Assembly: GCA_037976565.1 (NCBI GenBank)
Contig: CP137671.1
Location: 19,845,910 to 19,909,909, forward strand
Origin: Mesocentrotus franciscanus
Taxonomy: Eukaryota; Echinodermata; Echinoidea; Camarodonta; Strongylocentrotidae
Direction: 5' to 3'
DNA: 64,000 bases
In this document: positions 11,448-23,194 of the stretch, one piece after another
How the letters are laid out: each line of letters starts with the position of its first letter
Position numbering within the stretch: the first letter of the stretch is position 1
Notes under the pieces: model-generated
What the model was told of the DNA's origin: nothing
Seen by the model: the letters and a program-made list of their open reading frames with translations, nothing else
Databases searched by the model: none
Position numbers and translations under genes: made by a program

Positions 11448-11643
11448 CTTCTGCAGATGATCAGGGAAGAGGAAAATGGTTGGAATAGCACCTTGGCGAA
11501 GTCTGGTTGTCTGGCCAATGCGGTCAAAACACTCTGCTTCAAAGTGGTCCGAGCACACGGTGGACTACTGGCTTGGTGTCCACTTGTCCCTCCTCATCTT
11601 GACAAGCCATTCTTTCAAAAGGGCTGGACCAGCTTTGGGAAAC
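11448..11643 (-). pseudogene. THAP zinc-finger gene fragment, exon 2 (copy 2), with stop codon
   Basis: The acceptor is TTTCCAG|GTTTCC and the donor CAGAAG|GTAAAC. Joined to exon 1 (phase 2) the frame reads through FPKAGPALLKEWLVKM, RRDKWTPSQ, a TAG stop, then STVCSDHFEAECF, RLRQGAIPTIFLFP. This is the second half of a C2CH THAP domain: W in KWTPS, C and H in VCSDHF, and the AVPTIF-like end. The TAG lies where most THAP domains have K/R-Y-S. The identical stop is present in copy 1. Confidence 0.75.
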
Positions 11644-12155
11644 CTGGAAATTAATAGAAAACAAGATAATGGAGGATAAGTGGGATGCTGAGAACATCTT
11701 CATTTCATTTGCCTTTTATATTGCATTTGCCTTTTATATTGCATTTGCCTTTGTCCTATTTGTATGCATGATAGCATGGGGGATGTGTGTCCAGACAATG
11801 ATAACAAAAATTAACTGGTCAATTTTTGCTGTTTGATTTTATTTCAAAAAATAAACACGTACCCCATCAAGCATTCTTTTAATATTTGCAATACATAATC
11901 TTGTTAACATCACAGCATAGTGACAGTTTGCATGAACCTGTCCAGATCAATTTTACAAAGCAAAGCATTTCAAAAGCAAAAGCCAAAGCTACATGTCATT
12001 CACTCCAGCAAAGCATAGTAGTCAATGCTAATGGATGCGTATGCATGTCACTCACATCATGACATGTATTGTATGCAACTAATGCAAGGTTATTTGCAGC
12101 ATGCAGATAGGCTAGTCGATGCAGATGTCCAAAAATATGGCAAAGATCTGGGGCC
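11644..12155 (-). other. First THAP intron, left part (copy 2)
   Basis: Non-coding; collinear in reverse with about 56110-56598 of copy 1. It ends where the 5.36-kb element inserted. Confidence 0.5.
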
Positions 12156-13085
12156 GCGGAGGGCCAAAGTCAGAAAAGAGGGTTTGCCTGCCACTACCGC
12201 ATAAAATAAGCACACCTTGTTTATTTGAAAGATTTTATCATAATACACAATATTTCAGAGGTGTTTTTTTAATTTGTTGCGAACAATCCTAAATCGGAGG
12301 GCGTCCAAAAAAGCGGCCCTTTTGACGAAAAATAGTATTTTGTGAATTATATTTTAAGGGAACCTTAAACCACCATGAGTTTGGTGTCATATGAAAGAGA
12401 ATTAAATCATCTAAATTTTGATACCAATTTCAATGAAATTGGGATTAATTAACATTGCAAATTTAAAAAACATGATTTTTTGTGATTTTTTCCAAATATT
12501 GAATTTTATCAATAATCGTTATTTTACATATATCAAAATTGGAGAAATGCATTTTTGTAACTTTCCAGGAATTTGCCCTTATACAATGACAATATACTGT
12601 GAAAAGGAAAGGTTTATATCTCTTTTCAATAAAAAGTTATAGCAACCCAAAATTATTGATTCGATTTCCACAAAAACAACATTTTGCCCACATGTGTATT
12701 AACTGTATGCATATACGTGTATTAGTGTATTGAGAACCTGTTTGGTGTGTTTACATCGAGTTTTAAAGATAACTTTGAGTAAACCTTTAATCACCATGGA
12801 TTTGGTGTCAAAAGATGAATAATTGAAATACCTTCAAGTTGATATCAATTTCATTGAATTATGTAGAGTGTGAAATGTAAATTTTGAGCCAAAAGGTGCT
12901 TTTTGTAGATATTTTTTTCCCCTCTAATTTTGGCCAGTATCTTGGTATAGTAACTGGACAAATGTGACTGGAAATTTAGTATTGCAGAAAGTTCAAGTGA
13001 TTTGGAGTGCTGACTGCAAATGATAAGTATTTCTTCTGTACTCTGAGATGTTTCAGGAAATGTGGGCATTGACAGTTGCTCCCCC

Positions 13086-15584
13086 CACCGCCCCTTCCAG
13101 CCTCTTTTCATAATCTTGCCCATGACCAAGACAAGTTAGTCCATGAACACGAACAAAGTAATGCAGACAGTCCAGACAGTTAAAAGGATTAGGCCAGGAG
13201 AGTGCTTAGTGCAATTGATAAGTATTTCTATACTCTGTGATGTTTTAGAAAATGGGGGCATGGGCAGGTGCCTCATCCCCTCCCCACACACAATTAACTA
13301 TTATTTGACACCACCCCTTCCATCTGTCATCTGACCGCTTAGTACAATCTTGTCATGGTAAAGACAAATATTTGAACATAATCAAAGACAGATCATTTAA
13401 AAAAATCATGCTTGTGATTTAGCTGGGATTATATAAACAGCCCACGAGACCAACAATGTAGGTCTCTTGAACCCTCAGAAAAATTGTTGGGATGCCCATA
13501 AAACTGACATGGCGGTCTTGTGAATCCTCAAGTAATTTTTCAGAAGACCATGCATAAAGCCGAAGCGTTAATGTGCTGTAAATTCTTTTCAATACATGTG
13601 GATATCAAGTCTGAGCCAAACATTTTTTTATTTTTATTATTGAAGAAAACACATATAAATACTTTTATTTGCGTTAATATAGAAAACATTACTTAATTTA
13701 CAAGCATTAGAATACAGTTTATTGCATTGATATTTATTTGCTTCATAAATATACATGTATGTACAAAAAGCAATGTGTATATAGATTTTCTGGCCTGGGG
13801 TACTCTTATTTAAAAAAGGTCCATTTTTCGGAGGGTAAATGTTTATGAACGCCCAAACCTCTTATACATTTTAATGAAAAATTTAATGAAGACTCATAAC
13901 TAAGGCTTAGGGTATTGCTCGAAGGGGTGGGCGTGGGAATGAATTTCCTATTTTCATTTCTGAATATTTCCCGCACGGGAGTCACTCAGGCCTTCTTGTG
14001 GTTCTGAAAAGGAAGGGTTCGCACATCAGTGTTTTACCCTAAATTGTTTTAATATATATTTCATTATTCACCTTGGATTCGCCTAAGCAGAAAGGAGCGA
14101 CATTATGAAATTGCCTTAACTCGCCTTTCTTTCTAAATTTGGACGTCTTCCGATCACACTAGCACAACTTCACTATCAACATGAATTTAATATATCTTTG
14201 GATGCCGTTTCAATGTGGTAAAATTAATTATTTGTTTTAAAATTCCTATCCACTATATGTCCTTAAGCAACTAAAACTTTTACAGCTTTGTCGAAAGATC
14301 GAATAACCAGATAACAACAGGACTACAACATTTAGACAGGCCTTTTTATTTTTCTACATCATGTCTTTGACACAAAACTTATTTGATGTTTCCAGGGGCA
14401 GACTGGGACTGAACATTGGTTTTTAAAGTGTTATGCGACCTGCCCACTGAATATGTAAGATGCATATATATCAAGTGGCCCTCAGACCACAAATCGACTG
14501 GACCTTGATCCAACCAAAAATAAAGAGCTGCTCGTGGGGAAAATTCCCAAACTCCCACGGCCAATCTGTCTCTGGATCTTTCCTTATAGGATACGTGTAT
14601 CTTTTATCTACCCAAAATGACAAATTTGTCACTGGCAGTTGTCAGCGGAAGCCCCTTGTAAAAAGTAAAGCACATGCGTCGATTGAGAGAGAGAGAAAAG
14701 AGAGGGGGTGAGGGTTGACACCACGTCAACTCAATAGTTTGATAAACATTGTATCCTAGCATATAACGAAAAATCTTTAAAATCTAATGAGCCATTTTTT
14801 CTTGAATATTCTTCAATCTGGTCAGGAAATTCTAATTCTAGGGATTTGTTTGTATGAATAACTATGTCATTTTCTTATTTACATAAATGCATTTTTATTA
14901 TTTACCATACATGGTGATTCAATTCTCAAACATTCATCCCACACCCATTTCCATTATAAACATTGTCTTCATGTCTTATGCCTTAATTTATTTCAAAATT
15001 CAGAACTAGTTTGCATTCTAAACACATCTTGGTAGTTTTAAATCTCATTACTATTTCAAATTGGGGTGGCGGGGTTGGTGAAACGTTCTTAAACCCATCT
15101 CCAGGATGTTCCAGGATGTACACGTTACCAAAACTAAGGAATTAATAATTCCAAGATTTCTTCCACACTCACCCCCATAATACATGCATAATGCTGCATT
15201 TATCCATCATTTTCTTCAAAATTAAGAACTTCTTTGCATTATAATCATGTCTTGGTGATTAAAATCTCAGACTTTTTATGATGTGGGAAAGGACTCTTTT
15301 CCTAACCTACATGTATTTTTGATATATCCAACATTTTTTTTCAAAAGGAAAAATGCATCATTATTTGCCTGGATAAAAAAATCCCCACACCGTTCCCATT
15401 GTCACGATAGGCCTGTAAGCTGGGCCTTCTTTCCATTTTCTTCAAAATTTTATTTAGGTCATTGGCTGATTTAAATGAGAATTGGATTTTCTGAATAAAA
15501 ATTAAAAAACAATGTTCTCAGCATCCCCTTCATTCTCTGAGTATCCTTCTAATTACTCTTAACGTTATAACATGGTGTGCATCA
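13086..15584. other. Interior of the 5.36-kb element, no gene recognised
   Basis: AT-rich sequence with short ORFs of at most about 80 codons and no domain. Around 14391 a CAGGGGCAGACTGGGACTG motif resembles a hAT-type terminus, but no matching partner end was found. Confidence 0.35.
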
Positions 15585-15774
15585 TAGCAAGTCTAGATAA
15601 GGTAGATAATTAAACAGAATCTATCCATGTACCAGCCTCGACTCCTTTTTGGCTGGCGTTCTGGACAGCCAGGATAATGCCAATATCTTGTCAGGACATA
15701 GAACATAGGATCAATCACAATGCCAGGAGGTTTGTTCAGGAGTGAGGAGGCGACACCATGTGAAGTGGATTCAC

Positions 15775-15905
15775 TACTCGCTAGTGCCCTTTGGCAAGGC
15801 ATTATTCCAAAATTCCTCAGAGAGGACTTACGAATGTGGGTACCCTAGTTTCTTACAAGCATACACATGTTTTCTTAGTAGTCAGGCAAAATAAACCATC
15901 AAACC
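15775..15905 (+). mobile_element. SINE-like fragment (3' body)
   Basis: The sequence from TAGTGCCCTTTGGCAAGGCA to GTAGTCAGGCAAAATAAA matches the body of the element at 47030-47235 (TAGTGCCCTCTGGTAAGGCA ... GCAGTCAGGCAAAACAAA). Here no tRNA-like head is obvious, so it is 5'-truncated or diverged. Confidence 0.55.
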
Positions 15906-15984
15906 AAACATGGCGATACTATATTATATTCATGTTGATAGATGCACTAACTTGTCTAGGTCATGGGCAAGATTATGTCAAGCG

Positions 15985-16745
15985 GCTGGAAGGGGCGGGG
16001 TGGGAGGGGGACTGCTAATGCCCACATTTCCTGAAACATTCCAGAGTACAGAAGAAGTACTTATCAATTGCAGTCAGCGCTCCAAATCCCTTGAACTTTC
16101 TGCACTACTAAAATATGTCCAATCACTTTTTTTATGTTAATATACCAAGATACTGGCAAAAATTAGAGGGGAAAATATCTTGATTGGGAGGGGGTGGGGC
16201 AACTGCTAATGCCCACATTTCCTGAAACATCCCAGAGTACAGAAGAAGTACTTATCAATTGCAGTCAGCACTCCAAATCCCTTGAACTTTCTGCACTACT
16301 AAAATATGTCCAATCACTTTTGTCCTGTTAAAATACCGAGATACTGGCCAAAATTAGAGGAAAAATATCTTGGTAGGGAGGGGGGGGGGTGGGGCAACTG
16401 CCAATGCCTACATTTCCTGAAACATCCCAGAGTACAGAAGAAGTACTTATCAATTGCAGTCAGCACTCCAAATCCCTTGAACTTTCTGCACTACTAAAAT
16501 ATGTCCAATCACTTTTTTTCTGTTAATATACCGAGATACTGGCCAAAATTAGAGGAAAACATATCTTGGTGGGGGGGCAACTGCCAATGCCCACATTTCC
16601 TGAAACATCCCAGAGTAAACAAGAAGTACTTATCAATTGCAGTCAGCACTCCAAATCCCTTGAACTTTCTGCACCACTAAATGTTCAATCACTGTTGTCC
16701 AGTTAATATACCGAAATACTGGCCAAAATTAGAGGAAAAAATATC
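15985..16745. repeat. Four tandem ~180-bp repeats next to the right TIR
   Basis: Four units carry CCCACATTTCCTGAAACATC (with minor variation), TACTTATCAATTGCAGTCAG and CTTGAACTTTCTGCACTACT, each ending in a G-rich run. The left TIR has one inverted copy (about 12905-13085) and a partial second. The unit has therefore been amplified on one side only. Confidence 0.8.
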
Positions 16746-17519
16746 TACAAAAAACACTTTTTTGGCTCAAAATTTACATATTACACACTACATAATTCAA
16801 TGAAATTGTTATCAACTTGAAGATATTTCAATTATCCATCTTTTGACACCAAATCCATGGTGATTAGAGGTTTTACTCAAAAGTTATCTTTAAAACTCAA
16901 TGTAAACACGCCAAACAGGTCCTCAATACACTAATACACGTATATGCATACAGTTAATACACATGTGGGCAAAAATGTTGTTTTTGTGGAAATCGAATCA
17001 ATAACTTTGGGTTGCTATAACTTTTTATTGAAGAGACATATACACTTTTCCTTTTCACAGAATATTATCCTTGTATATGGGCGAATTCCTGGAAAGTTAC
17101 AAAAAAATGCATTTCTCCAATTTTGATATATGTAAAATAACGATTGATAAAATTCAATATTTGGAAAAAAATCACAAAAATCATGTTTATTACTTAAATT
17201 TGCAATGTTAATTAATCCCAATTTCATTGAAATTGGTATCAAAATTTAGATAATTCAATTCTCTTTCATATGACACCAAACTCATGGTGGTTTAAGGTTC
17301 CCTTAAAATATTATTCACAAAATACTATTTTTTTGTCAAAAGAGCCGCTTTTTTGGACGCCCCCTCCGATTTAGGATTGTTCGCAACAAATTTTAAAAAA
17401 CACCTCTGAAATATTGTGTATTATGATAAAATCTTTCAAATAAACAAGGTGTGCTTAGTTTATGCGGTAGTGGCAGGCAACTCAAAAACTGAGCATGATA
17501 TTTGACTTTGGCCCTCCGC

Positions 17520-18226
17520 TTATTAGTGAAAGGTAGATCTATATTAATTGTCAAAACAAATTGAAATTGCATGTAATAAGATCTAGAGTCTAGACCTCTA
17601 GAATCTATATCAAAATATCTCTCTTAAAAAATTAAAAGTAGGGGGTCTATACAATTACAACTACAAGTATAGCACACACAACGTCGCTATGCCTATGCTA
17701 TGGCTATGCGCAGACATATTATAACCAATGACTTCTTGTTATTTAGATTTGTTATGACTGAATTATTAGACCCTAACTCAGTACTTGTTTCACTTTCAGT
17801 TTCAGGCTTCACCAACATACTGACTGACATAGAGAGCAAGCTGTCAGTGTCAACAAACTAGTCTAACATTGTTTTTTACTAATAATAGTAGGCTCTCGAG
17901 CTAGAAGTAGCACTAAAATGACTAAATATTTATGTGTTTGCCTATCTTTTATTCTTTTCACACCTAACCAAGTACCAACACATATCCCCACTTGATTGGA
18001 TTCAGTTTATGACTTTATGACTTATGTTTTGTGGCTTTCCCCTTCCCCAGGCCAGGCCAGGCCCAGCCAAGTTACAAATATTCACACATAGTCATAAAAA
18101 CAAGCAGATGGGACTACAAGCGAAAACTAGACTACAAATAGTACAATGTCGCGACGATTAGATTATCATATGAAACCAGTCTTTAAACGCTAATTTTTGT
18201 AATATCTAAATGAAATGATCACTTAC
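17520..18226 (-). other. First THAP intron, right part (copy 2)
   Basis: Collinear in reverse with about 55412-56110 of copy 1, including a stretch that happens to be open (GTTTCAGGCTTCACCAACAT region). No supported exon. Confidence 0.45.
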
Positions 18227-18294
18227 TTGTGAAATGTTTTCAAGGAGCCTTTCACGAGTCGATTTGTGCATTTGATGGCTGCACAAGAAGGCAT
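18227..18294 (-). pseudogene. THAP zinc-finger gene fragment, exon 1 with start codon (copy 2)
   Basis: It starts with ATG and encodes MPSCAAIKCTNR, then GSLKTFHK. The M-P-x-C-x4-C-x-N start is typical of C2CH THAP DNA-binding domains. The donor CACAA|GTAAGT is intact here, in contrast to copy 1. It is joined in frame (phase 2) to exon 2 at 11448-11643, with the 5.36-kb element in the intron. The stop in exon 2 prevents a full-length product. Confidence 0.75.
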
Positions 18295-18396
18295 TTTGTT
18301 GACATTTAGAAAGTCTACGTTCGCATCACATCTGCGGCGGCAGGCCAGAAATGTTGGTACAGAAATGTTAGGCACTAGCTATGCATGTAGCTAGTA

Positions 18397-18791
18397 GGTG
18401 CTCAGCTTACTGAAAAAAAATTCACGTCAAATATTCACGTCTGCGTATGAGACGCAGACGTGAATATTTGACGCAGATTTTCCAGCCGATTTTCACGTCT
18501 GCGTGTCCCTTCAGGGCCATTGAGTACAGAAAAATGAAAAAATTACGAAACAAAGGTATACGTCAATTTTTTTGATGTTCACGTCTTGGACGTAAAAGAC
18601 AAGAAATTGGTTGCATAGGTATACGTCAAATTTTTTGATTTTCACGTCTTGGACGTAAAAAACGAAAAATTTGTTTCATAGGTATACGTCAATTTTTTTG
18701 ATTTTCACGTCTTGGACGTAAAAAACGAAAATTTTGTTGCATACGTATACGTCAAATTTTTGCGTTTGCGTGTCCCTTAGGAGCCACCATA
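18397..18791. repeat. Right terminal inverted repeat of THAP transposon copy 2
   Basis: Inverse of 8192-8668, with the same ACGTC/GACGT-rich subrepeats but one fewer unit in the proximal part. Confidence 0.75.
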
Positions 18792-19035
18792 CCATGGCTA
18801 TGCACGTACACCATGCCCACCGTGCTGACATAGACAAGGCGCTGTCGTCTGTGTGTAAAGAGCTTAGCACCGTATCGCATCCGTAAAATCTTTAGCATGC
18901 GTAAAGCTTAATAGATGAGCTCTGATTGGCTGTATGCAAATGAGTTCATACTGGGGTCCGGAACTAGGGTGGGAAAAAAAATTACGCGGACGGGGGTGGG
19001 GCCTAAGATCTCGGCCTAGGAAGGTCCAATTAAAG

Positions 19036-19588
19036 GGATTGGGTAACTTTGTCTCAGATTCTGAAACAAAATCCTGGATTCAGCTCATGCTGCAATGATA
19101 AGTATAAACCTTTAGGTCAGTCAAAAACCCCATGAATTTTACAAGCCGATCGCCTGTCTGATTATCAAGATATTTATGATTGGAAATCGAAATCAAATTT
19201 TGCGTTTTCCTAACGGTTTTCATAACACTACAGTCTATTGGGGAAAATGAGTATGGTAAAACCGGTCACTCAAAGATTTTTACTTTTTTGAGGCACTATA
19301 TGATCATTTTGAAGCGCAATTTGTTTAGGGCTTCAATATTACACCATATCACAGACACTGATAACACGTAGGGCCATGCATCTCAGATTTAACATTGTTA
19401 AACGATGCCTTTAATGTGAAAATTAGCATAGTGATAGATTGACGTATATTGAATAAGATGGTAATGTTTATTTTCTTTTATGTTTATTTTTATTTTTTTT
19501 AAATATTTTTATGACAATATGCACAAAAAAAGTTGGAAATTTTCAAAAATGCGTGATTTTGAATAATGCATGGGCATCAAATCAATAC
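19036..19588. other. Unassigned AT-rich sequence before the LRR exon
   Basis: No array-type post-donor block is visible here, unlike next to the other LRR exons. The sequence between the outer element and the 19589 exon is unrelated, so the normal intron start has been replaced. No gene seen. Confidence 0.4.
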
Positions 19589-19756
19589 CATTGCGGATGA
19601 TGCCATCGATGAAGATGTTGAGTAGAAGTCATCGTGATAGTGACCGCGGAGTGTCAGGTCCTTCAGATAGGTCATCTTACAGATGAACAGAGCGAGATCA
19701 CGTGATGCAGAAGGACGTTCACTGAGATCCCATGCAGAGATGTCAAGAGTCTGAAT
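19589..19756 (-). CDS. LRR exon (168 bp), type A
   Basis: The acceptor is CATAACAG|ATTCAG and the donor GCAATG|GTATTG, phase 0. It has 56 open codons: IQTLDI, then LSERPSASRDLALFICK, LKDLTL, and the type-A loop GHYHDDFYSTSSSMASSAM. It is the last exon of the regular dimeric array. Its downstream intron is foreign sequence from about 19560 on, but the GTATTGAT donor is kept. Confidence 0.8.
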
Positions 19757-21589
19757 CTGTTATGATAGCAGCATTATGTTGAATATATAACTACCAACAA
19801 TCTATCAAAACCACATTAAAACTTCAGCGATATGTTTTTAATTATATAAATATCGTTGCCACAATGGAATTTTGTTTAACACAATCACATTTAGTTTGTA
19901 GTAAGGTACAAGTCTTGACACCTGAAATTAGCACAAATTTCAATAGTTCCTGGATTGATTTGAGACCGATTTAATGTTGTTAATTCATAACTGATAGGTA
20001 ATGACAGAGGTGGCCAATAGGTTTTTGATTGATCCAATCGGGACTGTGGTCATTGCGAATGAAAAATTGATAATATTTTCTAGAACATATTGACCTGTTG
20101 ACTGAGGGAGTAGTGGGTCCATATGTATGAAGGACTTGGCTCATGATCTTAAGTCTAACATACCACAAGAGATAAAGCAAGAAGGCAAACCGGTCGTGAA
20201 CCAGTCCCCAATCACATTAATCTTGAAAAGAACCTGTGCTTCATTCTGGCAAAAGCCTGAACACCCTGATTATGTTATCGACGACATTTTATAGTGACGG
20301 ATCCATGATTGCCAGCAAGGAGGGAATTTTCCCGCGGGCATATGATTTGATAATCTCGCGGACCCTCCTGCATTTGCACGTCGAACTGAGTGAGTGGGTG
20401 GGAGGATGATCCTAATACTGGATGTCAAGTCTTAATCTGTTATAATAGTGACATTATTTTGGATATGCAATTGCTAACATTGCACAACTTAAAAATATTT
20501 TTAAACATTACGTCATCATAACGTTGCCATCCTCATTCATTCACAAAACCAATACGTTATTCTGGCATTTGACTGAAACGGTACTTTGAAAACCAAATTT
20601 TGCATAACAAAAAAGTGTGAAAAATCAATAAACATGGAAAACTTTGCAGTTTCCAAAGGAATACAGAAATATCACAAAAGGGAAATAATAAATGCGATTC
20701 ATCATATTGTAGGTTTCAAAAGGAAAGTCAACCCTGATATTAAGTGAATTTAATAGAAGCAGAAAAGGCGATCATGTCAGTTAAAGATTAAGCAAAAACT
20801 ACTTTAGAAAAAAGTTATATTTTGAAGGTGTGGTCAATCAACACAAATTGGCAACTCTGTGACGTATCTTGCGTGCTCTTCTTTCATTTGCCCTGCACTA
20901 AATAACTACACAAAATTATGTTTTCCCCTGAGAAAATTTTCATCATACATTCACCCTAAATATATAACTAGTGCAATTATGTTTTTATGCAACCCCTCTA
21001 CGAAACAAATCTTTTCCGTAATTGATAGTTAGCAAAATGAAAGTGAATTAAATTTTATATACAGAGCAAACTGGAAATGAGCTCGCAAGATACGTCACAG
21101 CGTTGTCAATTTGTGATACACTGATGACAACTTCAACAAATCATAACTTTCCTTGTTTTCATCGGATATTACTCAAATTTTCACAAATTTGTTTCTCCCA
21201 TTTTTCTGCTTTCATTAAATCCGACTTCCCCTTCAGATTGAAATGTTTAGTCTCATCAGCAATTCACGTTACAAGTAACCGTCACTCCTAAAGCACTTCT
21301 ATTACCATCCGTATCGCCCCATGAAATAAAAAAAATATATGGTTCATATTATTCACTATCAATCTGACAATCTTCATTCTGTTTCTGTATTATGACAGAA
21401 AGCTCATTTTGCGCTTTCACCTCCTGAAACTTTTAACTTTCTCTCCTTCCTCTTAACGGTGTACTAGCTGGGAGATTAAAATCGTCCACTTGCGTTTTAC
21501 TATACATGTATTGGAAATAATACACTTCAAATATGACAAAACAGGAAGTGATTTGCTAAGAGTCCTAAATAATATGAGCAAATCAATAC
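19757..21589 (-). other. Long array intron (after a B exon) with foldback MITE
   Basis: About 1.83 kb. It contains the standard array blocks, the MITE at 20715-21240, and the conserved post-donor block at 21390-21589. No other coding sequence. Confidence 0.6.
20715..21240. mobile_element. Intronic foldback MITE, copy 1
   Basis: The ends are AAGGAAAGTCAACCCTGATA and ...CCGACTTCCCCTTCAGATTG, imperfect inverted repeats. Inside, GTGACGTATCTTGCGTGCTC pairs with GAGCTCGCAAGATACGTCAC. Introns of the other type keep the uninterrupted sequence (TTTTAAATTAAACTATTTAG, about 22673). No ORF. Confidence 0.65.
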
Positions 21590-21769
21590 TTTTGCAGATG
21601 ATGCCATCGACGAAGATGATGAGTAGAAGTCATCGTGGAGAAAGACCTTGTCTCCCCTATCGAGTGTCAGGGTCTTCAAACGAGGCATCTTACAGATGAA
21701 TTGAGCGAGATCACGTGATGCAGACGGACGTTCAATGAGAATCAGAGACCAGATGTTAAGAGTCTCAAT
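21590..21769 (-). CDS. LRR exon (180 bp), type B
   Basis: The acceptor is CATAACAG|ATTGAG and the donor GCAAAA|GTATTG, phase 0. It has 60 open codons, with IETLNI, then LIERPSASRDLAQFICK, LKTLTL and the B-type loop DRGDKVFLHDDFYSSSSSM. It matches the copies at 25033 and 28533 in loop length and in the SSSSSM end. Confidence 0.8.
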
Positions 21770-23026
21770 CTGTTATGATAGTACATTAAGTTGAATGAAT
21801 TATAACTAATAACCCATTAAAACTGTATTCAGTATTCGATAATCTGTTTAAATCAAAGTTAAAATCATTTTCACACAATCACATTTGTTTTGTAATGAGG
21901 TACAGGTATTGACACCTGAAATTAGCACTAATATCAATTGTTCCTGGATTCGTTGTTATACCGATAAAATGCAGTTTATTTACTACTGATAGGTAATGAC
22001 AGAAGTGATCAATAGGTTTGATTGATCCAATCGGGACTGGGGCATGACGCATACAAAAAAGGATGATATTTTCTAGATCGTATTGACCTGTTTACTGTGG
22101 GAGCAGTGAGTAAATATGAATGAAGGACTTGGCTCATGATTTAAATTCTTACAGAACAAAAGAGAAGAAAACAAGAAGGCAGAACTCTCGCAAACCAATC
22201 TTAAATCCCACTACTCTTGAAGAAAAACGTGTGCGTTTAAGCGGGGGAAAATCTGAACACCCTCAGTATGTCATTGACATTAGGATATAGTGTCGGGTCC
22301 ATGATTATCAGAAAGGAGGAGATTTCTTTCCCCGGGCATATGATTCAGTAATCTCGCTGACTCTGCTGCATTTGCACGTCGAACTAAGTGATGGGACGGG
22401 AGGATGATCCATATACTGGATGCCAAGTCTTTATTTGTTATAATAGTAAAATTATGTTGGATATACAATTGCTCAAATTACGCTACTTAAAAACAAATAT
22501 TACATCATGATGCCATTCTCATTCATTTTCAAAAGGATTTTGTTATTTTGACATTTGATTGAAGTAGTTCTTTGAAAAACTAAATTTACAAAACAGAAAA
22601 GTGTGAAAACAAATATGCATGGCAGAAATGATGCAAACGGGGACAAAGAGATTTGATTTATAATTTGTGTAGGTTTTTAAATTAAACTATTTAGTCTCAT
22701 CAATATTCGCAATTGAAATTGCCGTCTCTCCATCAGCAATTCCGTAGGACTTCGAATTGTCATATGAAATGACAAATATGGTCCATATTATTCACTATCA
22801 ATCTTATAAGCTTCACTCTGTTTTTGTTTTATGACAGAAAGTTCACTTTTCGCATCCACTACCTGAAACGTTCAACTTTTCCTACTTGCTTCCTCTTAAC
22901 GGTGTACCAATAGGGAGAGTACAATTGTACACTTTCGTTGGACTATTTAGGAAAGAGTACACCTCCAGTATAACAAATTATAAAGTGATTCGCTAAGAGT
23001 CCAAAAATATATGATCAAATCAATAC
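21770..23026 (-). other. Short array intron (after an A exon), no MITE
   Basis: About 1.26 kb of unit sequence. The empty MITE site lies near 22673. The conserved post-donor block lies at 22825-23026. No gene seen. Confidence 0.6.
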
Positions 23027-23194
23027 CATTGCAGATGATGCCACCGATGACGATGTTGAGTAGAAGTCATCGTGGTACTGACCGTCGAGTGTCAGGTCCT
23101 TCAGATGAGGCATCTTACAAATGAACTGAGCAAGATCACGTGATGCAGAGGGACGTTCGATGAGAACCAAAGAGTGGATGCAAAGAGTCTCAAT
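23027..23194 (-). CDS. LRR exon (168 bp), type A
   Basis: The acceptor is CATAACAG|ATTGAG and the donor GCAATG|GTATTG, phase 0. It has 56 open codons. The cores are IETLCI and LKDLTL, with the A-type loop DGQYHDDFYSTSSSVASSAM. Its spacing to the next A exon (3438 bp) and the previous one (3497 bp) defines the dimer repeat. Confidence 0.8.

Larger units (their letters stand above)
12156..17519. mobile_element. 5.36-kb element with ~0.9-kb terminal inverted repeats
   Basis: The ends are GCGGAGGGCCAAAGTCA and its inverse TGACTTTGGCCCTCCGC. The inverted repeats run from 12156 to about 13085 and from about 16570 to 17519, with shared stretches such as TTTGGTGTCATATGAAAGAG and CAATTTCAATGAAATTGGGA. 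It replaced roughly 20 bp of the THAP transposon compared with copy 1. No clear target duplication is seen. The interior (13.1-15.5 kb) has no convincing transposase ORF. The long TIR type resembles MuDR-like or foldback elements, but the class is uncertain. Confidence 0.7.
8192..18791 (-). mobile_element. THAP-domain DNA transposon, copy 2 (non-autonomous, itself interrupted)
   Basis: The element starts TATGGTGGCTCCTAAGGGAC and ends with its reverse complement, and is flanked by the 6-bp direct repeat CCATGG (8186-8191 and 18792-18797). The ends are about 395-475 bp inverted repeats made of internal subrepeats. Inside, on the minus strand, lie the exons of a THAP zinc-finger gene fragment. 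A 5.36-kb element (12156-17519) interrupts it; without that, its size (about 5.2 kb) matches the copy at 54832-59911. No transposase catalytic domain is visible, so movement would need a partner in trans. THAP domains occur in P-element and Kolobok transposases, but a 6-bp duplication fits neither (8 bp and TTAA), so the superfamily is open. Confidence 0.8.
7475..19035. mobile_element. Outer inverted-repeat element interrupted by the THAP transposon
   Basis: The segments 7500-7735 and 18797-19010 are inverted copies of each other. For example, TCCGGACCCCAGTATGAACT at about 7534 recurs in reverse complement near 18940. The left side also holds an internal foldback: 7722-7880 pairs with 8045-8191 (ATTATAGATCTACACCTCTAA in both orientations). 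The THAP transposon inserted into the CCATGG of this element. The exact termini and the target duplication are unclear. The ends near GGCCGGG/GGCCTAGG are a guess. Confidence 0.5.

Noticed and set aside
11457..11679. Plus-strand ORFs of 65-67 codons, repeated at 56563-56785
   Set aside because: They are antisense shadows of THAP exon 2, which is on the other strand and has recognisable C2CH residues and splice sites.
15985..16745. Tandem repeats considered as LRR-like coding repeats
   Set aside because: The unit contains stops and varying G-runs that break any frame; its inverted copy in the other TIR shows it is part of the transposon end.
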